From an uncultured Planctomycetaceae bacterium (GTDB lineage Bacteria > Planctomycetota > Planctomycetia > Planctomycetales > Planctomycetaceae), in assembly GCA_903921605.1 (NCBI GenBank), contig CAIXQV010000214.1, positions 1 to 13,396 on the forward strand: DNA of 13,396 nucleotides. Reading direction: 5' to 3'. The notes beneath the pieces were generated by a model. The model was not told where the DNA came from. It saw only the letters and a program-made list of their open reading frames with translations, and made no database searches. The translations under genes were made by a program, and so were the position numbers. Shown here one piece after another: positions 1-5,166 of this stretch (the stretch's first letter is position 1; every line of letters starts with the position of its first letter).

Positions 1-23
1 CGGCTGAAAAGATTGCCGTTTGA
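1..23 (+). CDS. Possible 3' tail of an upstream gene (very weak)
   Basis: Reading in the frame that starts at base 3 gives a few codons (AEKIAV) and then TGA at 21-23. In planctomycetes and other bacteria a Rieske iron-sulfur gene commonly sits just before cytochrome b, so this could be its last codons. Six residues cannot identify a protein. The only supporting sign is that the stop is followed 23 bases later by a strong hairpin. Another frame stays open from base 1 to the TGA at 133-135, but its residues look random. Confidence 0.15.
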
Positions 24-46
24 TTTACGGGAGAAAAGCCTTCCCC

Positions 47-76
47 GGTCAGTTCGCCGCTCACCCGGCACTGACC
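47..76 (+). terminator. Strong hairpin before the cytochrome b gene; terminator-like or intercistronic
   Basis: GGTCAGT (47-53) pairs perfectly with ACTGACC (70-76). Inside it, GCCG (56-59) pairs with CGGC (66-69) around the six-base loop CTCACC, leaving a two-base bulge (TC, 54-55). This makes an 11-bp GC-rich stem. It is followed by a pyrimidine stretch (TCTCCCTTCT) that is not a true T-run, so intrinsic termination is uncertain. If the upstream gene is part of the same complex as cytochrome b, the hairpin could instead mark an RNA processing or stability boundary between the two cistrons. Confidence 0.45.
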
Positions 77-131
77 TCTCCCTTCTGCACTCGAATATCT
101 TCGCACGGCTGACTTCGAAAGCTCATTCCCG

Positions 132-2084
132 ATGAACGCATTGATTAACTGGCTCGATAACCGCACCGGCTTTCGCGAAATGATGCACGAGGCGCTCTAT
201 GAACGCGTCCCCGGTGGAGCACGCTGGCGCTACGTCTGGGGCAGTACGCTCGTCTTCACATTCACGCTGCAGATGATCACCGGCTTCATGCTGTGGTCGG
301 CTTACAGCCCCAGTACTCGAACAGCCTGGGAAAGCGTCTACTACATTCAGAACGAAATGTTCATCGGATATATCATTCGCGGCCTGCACCACTACGCGGC
401 TCAGGCCATGGTCGTGCTGATGGCGATTCACCTGGTTCAGGTCGTGATCGATGGAGCGTACAAAGCTCCGCGTGAAATGAATTTCTGGCTGGGTATCGTG
501 TTGATGATGATCGTGCTCGGGTTATCTCTGACAGGTTACCTGTTGCCTTGGGACCAGAAGGGTTACTACGCGACTCAGGTCACAACCAACATCATGAGCG
601 CGACCCCGGTCGTTGGCGCAGAAGTGCAAAAGCTGGCTCAGGGCGGCAGCGATTACGGTCACCTGACGCTGACTCGATTCTTTGCGATGCACGCGGGAAT
701 TCTGCCAGCGATGTTGGTGGCTTTCCTGGCTCTGCATATTTATGTCTTTCGACGCCATGGTTTGACAGTGCATGATGCAAAACATGCTCCGGACACCACA
801 TTCTGGCCGGATCAGGTGTTGAAGGATGCGGTCGCGTGTCTCGCGGTGCTGGCGGTTGTGCTGATGCTGGCCATTCTTCGCCCGGCCGAACTCAGCGCTC
901 CTGCGGATCCAGCCGTAAAGTTTGATGCGGCTCGCCCGGAATGGTACTTCCTGTTTCTGTTTCGCTTCCTGCGATTCCATGCTGTGGAAGCTCTTGGGTT
1001 GACCTTCGGAGCGATCATCGTTCCGGGAATCATCATGGGCATTCTGACCATTATGCCGATCACGGCTCAGGTACTGGGCGAATGGGGCCATCGGCTGAAC
1101 AAGGCGTTTATCTGGCTGATGGCAATTGCGATTGCCGTGCTGACCGGAATGGCGTTTTATGAAGATGCGAATGATCGAGGACATCAGGCGGCTCTGGCGG
1201 AAGCTCATCGCGATGGGCAGCGGGCGATTGAACTGGCGTCCGGTCCGGACAAGATTCCCGTCGACGGAGCGGTCTCGTTGTTGCGTCGCGATCCCTACAC
1301 TCAAGGTCCTCGCTTGTTTGCCCAGCATTGCGCGGCGTGCCATCGCTTCAATGGACATACAGGCCGTGGAACTCTTGTGATGGAAATGAACGCGGAGAAA
1401 GTTCCCGTGATCGGTGCTCCGACGGCTGCTGATCTCGGCACGTTTGGCAAGCGAGAATGGATGACTGGAATCGTTACCGATTACTCGAATCACTTCGCCT
1501 GGCTCAAGAACGCCCAGTGGTTCAAGGATGCACAGGCCAAAGCCGCTGCGGGTGAGAGCGTCGAATTCATCAATCCGGATGGTTCGGAAATGGCGGACTG
1601 GACCTCAGGAAACGTCGAATCACTGAAGTCTGCTGAGAATGCTGACAACGTGAAAGCTCTGGTAGAGTTTCTCGCTGCAGAAGCCGGACATGCCGGAGCA
1701 GAATTCGATGCGGCTTTGATCGAGCAGGGACGAAAACTTGCGACTGAAGGCAATTGGGCTGGTGCACTGAACGGCACTTCCTGCAAGCAATGTCACGAAA
1801 CAATCGGCGACGCCTTTCCTGCTCAGCCGACCGACGAAGGTGCTTCAGGTTACCCGACCATGGCAAAATATGGCTCTGCGGCGTGGCTGAAGGACTTTAT
1901 TCGCAACCCTGCGGCGGCTCGTCATTATGGTGCAAAGAATCAAATGACGGCTTCGACTCCGGAGAAGCTGACCGATACTGATCTGGATTTACTGGTGCGT
2001 TGGATGACTGGTGACCATACCGCGTCTAAAGTACCGGATTATCCAAGTCAGATGGAAGCCGTGAAGGCGGCCATTAGTAAGTAG
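132..2084 (+). CDS. Cytochrome b fused to two c-type haem domains (quinol:cytochrome c reductase subunit)
   Basis: This 650-residue membrane protein is the quinol-oxidising core of a bc-type complex: it passes electrons from quinol through two b haems and on to c haems outside the membrane. Residues 1-210 match the N-terminal cytochrome b domain, with b-haem histidines H86/H100 and H187/H202. The second pair is 15 residues apart, as in cytochrome b6. The C-terminal cytochrome b half (about 225-345) carries the quinol-site motif PEWYF at 269-273. After the last membrane helix come two soluble haem c domains, with CAACH at 400-404 and CKQCH at 551-555. M605, in the NQM motif, is a likely axial ligand of the second haem. 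Most homologues keep b and c subunits separate; here all are one chain. V35 replaces the Cys that anchors the extra c-type haem in b6. The ATG at 132 has no strong Shine-Dalgarno site but gives a full-length N-terminus. A Rieske protein is expected upstream, outside the window. Confidence 0.93.
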   Translation: MNALINWLDNRTGFREMMHEALYERVPGGARWRYVWGSTLVFTFTLQMITGFMLWSAYSPSTRTAWESVYYIQNEMFIGYIIRGLHHYAAQAMVVLMAIHLVQVVIDGAYKAPREMNFWLGIVLMMIVLGLSLTGYLLPWDQKGYYATQVTTNIMSATPVVGAEVQKLAQGGSDYGHLTLTRFFAMHAGILPAMLVAFLALHIYVFRRHGLTVHDAKHAPDTTFWPDQVLKDAVACLAVLAVVLMLAILRPAELSAPADPAVKFDAARPEWYFLFLFRFLRFHAVEALGLTFGAIIVPGIIMGILTIMPITAQVLGEWGHRLNKAFIWLMAIAIAVLTGMAFYEDANDRGHQAALAEAHRDGQRAIELASGPDKIPVDGAVSLLRRDPYTQGPRLFAQHCAACHRFNGHTGRGTLVMEMNAEKVPVIGAPTAADLGTFGKREWMTGIVTDYSNHFAWLKNAQWFKDAQAKAAAGESVEFINPDGSEMADWTSGNVESLKSAENADNVKALVEFLAAEAGHAGAEFDAALIEQGRKLATEGNWAGALNGTSCKQCHETIGDAFPAQPTDEGASGYPTMAKYGSAAWLKDFIRNPAAARHYGAKNQMTASTPEKLTDTDLDLLVRWMTGDHTASKVPDYPSQMEAVKAAISK

Positions 2085-2091
2085 CGGTTGA

Positions 2092-2107
2092 CGAACGGAA
2101 ACGTTCG
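2092..2107 (+). promoter_or_regulatory. GAAA-tetraloop hairpin between cytochrome bc gene and cmk
   Basis: CGAACG (2092-2097) and CGTTCG (2102-2107) form a perfect 6-bp stem closed by GAAA, a GNRA tetraloop. It lies in the 37-base gap between the cytochrome stop (2082-2084) and the cmk ribosome site GGAAG (2109-2113). There is no T-run after it, so it is unlikely to be a full terminator. A role in mRNA stability or in setting the level of cmk translation is an inference. Confidence 0.5.
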
Positions 2108-2121
2108 CGGAAGTCAGATCC

Positions 2122-2763
2122 ATGATCATTACTCTCGATGGCCCGGCAGGTTCCGGCAAAAGCACGGTCGCAAGACTGCTCGCGGAGCGAATGAGCTTTC
2201 GCTTTCTGGATACCGGGGCCATGTATCGAGCGGTCGCGTTGGCGGTCCTGAAAGGCGCTGGCGACGAAAACGATCTTGAGGCTGTTACAAGACTTGTGGC
2301 AGCCTGTACGATCGAGTTCGATGGCGATCGGCTACTGCTGAATCAGGACGATGTGACGGCCGAGATTCGTTCGCCGGAAGTGACGGCGGTCTCGTCGATC
2401 ATTGCCTCGAACCCCGGCGTTCGCAATCGGCTGGTTGAATTGCAGCGTGCGATTGGTCGGCGTGGAAGCATGGTGACGGAAGGCCGCGATCAGGGTACGG
2501 TGGTATTCCCTGACGCAGCACATAAATTCTTCGTCACCGCAAATCTGGAAGCTCGTGCAAGACGACGTCAGCGCGAACTGGCTCACAAAGGAGTGAACCA
2601 GCCGATTACAACCGTCATGGATCAGCTTCGTCAGCGAGACGAACGTGACGAGCAACGCGCTCACGCTCCGATGAAACCCGCGGAAAATGCTCTCGTGATC
2701 GATACTTCAGACCTGACGATTGCTCAGGTCGTTGAGATGATCGCAAAGAAGGTTTCGGGGTAG
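2122..2763 (+). CDS. cmk: Cytidylate kinase
   Basis: Phosphorylates CMP and dCMP to the diphosphates using ATP, in the cytoplasm, as part of pyrimidine salvage and nucleotide supply. The 213-residue length fits the bacterial Cmk family. Visible motifs are the P-loop GPAGSGKST (7-15), the substrate-side DTGAMYRA (30-37), EGRDQGTVVFP (120-130) and the lid/C-terminal region RDERDEQRAHAP (172-183), ending with VIDTS (192-196). Many bacterial Cmk proteins have Ile or Met where this one has Gln124, a conservative-looking lineage variant next to the invariant Asp123. The start ATG is preceded by GGAAG (2109-2113) at 8-base spacing. It may be co-transcribed with the cytochrome gene (37-base gap), although the functions are unrelated. 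Confidence 0.95.
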   Translation: MIITLDGPAGSGKSTVARLLAERMSFRFLDTGAMYRAVALAVLKGAGDENDLEAVTRLVAACTIEFDGDRLLLNQDDVTAEIRSPEVTAVSSIIASNPGVRNRLVELQRAIGRRGSMVTEGRDQGTVVFPDAAHKFFVTANLEARARRRQRELAHKGVNQPITTVMDQLRQRDERDEQRAHAPMKPAENALVIDTSDLTIAQVVEMIAKKVSG

Positions 2764-2853
2764 CTCTCCGGGAGTTGAAACCCCCGGCTACCATCGAATC
2801 TCGCTCCGCGAGAAACGCCGATGCGATTTGCCGCAGAGCGGCATTTGATCGCA
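2759..2853 (+). repeat. Cluster of three tandem hairpins; REP-like intergenic palindromic element
   Basis: Hairpin 1: GGTAGC (2759-2764, containing the cmk stop) pairs with GCTACC (2787-2792); its interior can also pair as GGG-GTT against AAC-CCC around 2770-2784. Hairpin 2: TCTCGC (2799-2804) / GCGAGA (2808-2813), loop TCC. Hairpin 3: TGCCGC (2829-2834) / GCGGCA (2838-2843), loop AGA, nested in an outer arm TGCGAT (2822-2827) / ATCGCA (2848-2853). No T-run follows any of them. Adjacent GC-rich palindromes with 3-base loops are typical of dispersed extragenic palindromic repeats. There is no second copy in this window, so repeat status is not shown here. Hairpin 1 could also act as a weak transcription stop for cmk. 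Confidence 0.5.
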
Positions 2854-3159
2854 GCCCGGCCTTTCACGGCAGGGAACGAATGCACTCGTTTCGATCCTAT
2901 CAATGTGACGGATTGAGCCAGTTGTCCGGATTGTACTCACAACTCCGAGAGTGCCTTTTCGTGTTTCAAAAACGCAACATGATGGTGCAGAGCATTCAAA
3001 TGTGTCATTCCGGACACATTCATTTTCCCAAACCGTCCGCGCGGTGACCGGTTGTGACCTAGGCTTTCGTGAGACCTGCGGCTTCGTCGTGCACTGAGGG
3101 GATGCGCGCGGAGCCCAGGTCTTGACTCAAACTTCATCGCTGGAAAGCAAAATACGATT
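2854..3159 (+). promoter_or_regulatory. Probable control region of the glycan operon
   Basis: No convincing gene lies here. The stretch separates cmk from six closely spaced glycan genes, so the operon promoter should be in it. I see no good match to a sigma-70 or sigma-54 promoter. Notable content: a weak 5-bp hairpin AACGA/TCGTT (2875-2890), a perfect inverted repeat at 2999-3020, an 8-bp palindrome CCGCGCGG (3037-3044), GTGACC twice at 10-base spacing (3044-3059), and an imperfect 10-bp stem between 3056-3065 and 3112-3121 that could fold in a leader RNA. A weak GGAAAG ribosome site (3142-3147) lies 12 bases before the ATG at 3160. Confidence 0.45.
2999..3020. promoter_or_regulatory. Perfect 8+8 bp inverted repeat, candidate operator
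   Basis: AATGTGTC (2999-3006) and GACACATT (3013-3020) are exact reverse complements separated by ATTCCG. Centre-to-centre spacing is 14 bases, about 1.3 helical turns, compatible with a dimeric helix-turn-helix regulator. It lies 140 bp before the start of the amidotransferase gene. No regulator gene is in the window and I do not recognise the site, so its role is inferred from symmetry and position. Confidence 0.4.
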
Positions 3160-5112
3160 ATGTGTGGCATTGCCGGTGTCCTTTACGCGGATTCCAATCG
3201 ATCGGTCAGCGCAGAACTGCTGACGGAGATGGGGAATGCCATTGCGCATCGGGGACCGGACGGTGAAGGCACTTTTCGAGCGGGCAGCGTTGGGTTTGTT
3301 CATCGTCGACTGGCGATCATCGATCTCGAAGGCGGCCGACAGCCACTGTCCAACGAAGATGAATCGATCCACGTTGTCTTCAACGGCGAAATTTATAACT
3401 ATCAGGAACTGCGTCGCGGCCTCGAAACTCGCGGTCACGTTTTCCGCACGAACTCCGACACCGAAGTCCTGGTTCACCTCTACGAAGAACACGGCGCGGA
3501 CCTTTGTACTCATCTGCGCGGAATGTTTGCGTTCGCGATCTGGGATGCACGTCGCCGCGAACTCCTGCTGGCTCGCGATCACCTGGGACAGAAGCCGTTC
3601 TTCATCTATAGAGACAACGAGAAGTTGGTTTTTGGCTCTGAGCTGAAGGCCATCCTGGCTCATCCGAATCTGGATCGAGCCATCGATCCGGCCGCGATTG
3701 AAGACTATCTGACTTTTGGATTTATCCCAGGGCAGAGAAGTATCTTCGCCAAGGTCATGAAACTTCAGGCGGCGCACTTCCTGCGAATCGCCCCGAGCGA
3801 GTTTCGAGCAACGCCGAAGCGGTATTGGCAGCTGTCCTTTGATCAGGAGAATCCTGCGTCCGCCGAAAAATGGAAAGAACGAGTCGATGCTGTTCTGCAG
3901 GAAAGCGTTGCCGCGCATCTTGTGGCCGACGTTCCTGTGGGAGCATTTCTTAGCGGGGGGCTCGACAGCAGTTCTATCGTCGCACTGATGTCAGGTCTGC
4001 GATCTGATCCGGTGCAAACATTCTCGATTGGCTTTGACGAAGCAGAGTTCAGCGAACTGCCTCATGCTCGCGAAGTAGCGAAGCATTTCGGCTGCATTCA
4101 TACAGAAGAGATCGTGACGCCTGAAGCCGTTCGAGATCTGGACGATCTGACGTTTCTCTACGATGAACCATTCGCGGACGCTTCGGCAATTCCGACCATG
4201 GCGGTTTCTCGTCTTGCCGCGCAACATGTCAAAGTAGTGCTGTCCGGAGACGGTGGCGATGAACTCTTTGGGGGCTATTCCAGATACGCCCACGATCTGA
4301 AGGAAGCCGGGATTCGCGATCGAATTCCCGCCCTGATTCGGTCATTGGTGCTGCGTCCGATGGCGGCCATCTGGCCAAAATCTGACTGGTTGCCTCGCCC
4401 CCTGCGACTCAAAACCGCGATGGAGAATCTCTCGCGAAGCCCAGCCGAAGCCTATGCAAATACGGTTTCCACTTGTCGAAGCTCTGTGCGACGAAGTTTG
4501 TTGCGTCGTGACTTTTCCGCCACGTTGCGAGACTATCGACCGGAGCAATCGATCATCGACGCCTTTGAAGCGGGGCACCGCGATCCGTTGAGCGGAATGC
4601 TGTCCGCCGATACGAATGTTCTGCTGCCCGATGATTTCCTGACTAAAGTCGATCGAGCCAGCATGGGCTTTGGACTGGAAGTCCGTCCGCCAATGATTGA
4701 CTGGCAGTTGATGGAACTCGTGGCTTCGATGCCTTCAGAGTTCAAAATTCGTAACGGTTCGAAGAAGTGGATCCTGAAGCAGCTGTTTGAATCGCGGCTG
4801 CCCAAAGACCTCGTCAATCGACGCAAACAGGGGTTTGAATTGCCAATCGATGCGTGGCTGCGCGGGCCATTGCGAGAACAAGTCCGAGTGCATGTGCTGA
4901 ATTCGAACAGTCTTCTCGCGCAGTATATCAACGTCGATGCGGCTCGCCTGATGTACGAATCGCACTGTCGAGGAACCGGGCGACATGGCCAGCTGATCTG
5001 GAGTCTGCTGGTCCTGGCACGCTGGCTGGATGCCTGGGCCAAACCAGAATCAAAGCCTGTGCTGAAGGCTCCAGCTCGGAAGTTGGTTTTGCAAACGACA
5101 TCCAGAACCTGA
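3160..5112 (+). CDS. asnB: Asparagine-synthase-like glutamine amidotransferase (XrtA/PEP-CTERM-type)
   Basis: A two-domain class II glutamine amidotransferase. Cys2 (MCGIAG) is the nucleophile that releases ammonia from glutamine, with Arg50 and FNGEIYN (74-80) as further glutaminase landmarks. The synthetase domain has the ATP-binding PP-loop SGGLDSS (265-271), SGDGGDELFGGY (362-373) and a late LTKVDRASMG segment. At 650 residues it is longer than E. coli AsnB (about 554) and closer to the amidotransferases that accompany exosortase/exopolysaccharide loci. The tail from about 625 is basic and unconserved-looking. It is the first gene of a likely operon with glycosyltransferases and a FemAB protein, which suggests amidation of a sugar acid or other glycan component rather than free asparagine synthesis; plain asparagine synthetase cannot be excluded. 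The ATG fixes Cys2 at the mature N-terminus, so this start is secure. Confidence 0.88.
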   Translation: MCGIAGVLYADSNRSVSAELLTEMGNAIAHRGPDGEGTFRAGSVGFVHRRLAIIDLEGGRQPLSNEDESIHVVFNGEIYNYQELRRGLETRGHVFRTNSDTEVLVHLYEEHGADLCTHLRGMFAFAIWDARRRELLLARDHLGQKPFFIYRDNEKLVFGSELKAILAHPNLDRAIDPAAIEDYLTFGFIPGQRSIFAKVMKLQAAHFLRIAPSEFRATPKRYWQLSFDQENPASAEKWKERVDAVLQESVAAHLVADVPVGAFLSGGLDSSSIVALMSGLRSDPVQTFSIGFDEAEFSELPHAREVAKHFGCIHTEEIVTPEAVRDLDDLTFLYDEPFADASAIPTMAVSRLAAQHVKVVLSGDGGDELFGGYSRYAHDLKEAGIRDRIPALIRSLVLRPMAAIWPKSDWLPRPLRLKTAMENLSRSPAEAYANTVSTCRSSVRRSLLRRDFSATLRDYRPEQSIIDAFEAGHRDPLSGMLSADTNVLLPDDFLTKVDRASMGFGLEVRPPMIDWQLMELVASMPSEFKIRNGSKKWILKQLFESRLPKDLVNRRKQGFELPIDAWLRGPLREQVRVHVLNSNSLLAQYINVDAARLMYESHCRGTGRHGQLIWSLLVLARWLDAWAKPESKPVLKAPARKLVLQTTSRT

Positions 5113-5166
5113 TTGCTCCCGAAACATCGTCACTGACATTCCTGAAACTCGTTGATTGTCCTCGGT

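Noticed and set aside
522..1493. Long open frame on the - strand inside the cytochrome b/c gene
   Set aside because: Fully antisense to a clear membrane cytochrome with haem motifs; its residues are Gln/Arg/His-rich without domain character. It is a codon-bias shadow.
2775..3047. 90-codon + strand frame in the cmk-asnB gap
   Set aside because: Needs a TTG start inside a hairpin, has no ribosome site, and its residues show no domain; the region is better read as repeats plus control sites.
3122..3155. TTGACT followed by AAATAC as a sigma-70 promoter for asnB
   Set aside because: Spacing of about 21 bases is too long and the -10 would lie within 10 bases of the start codon.
3127..3918. 263-codon - strand frame over the start of the amidotransferase gene
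   Set aside because: Antisense to the Cys2 glutaminase domain, with no recognisable motif or ribosome site.
3160..5112. Simple asparagine synthetase as the sole interpretation
   Set aside because: Length and operon context with glycosyltransferases and FemAB favour a glycan-linked amidotransferase, though the ancestral activity cannot be excluded from sequence alone.
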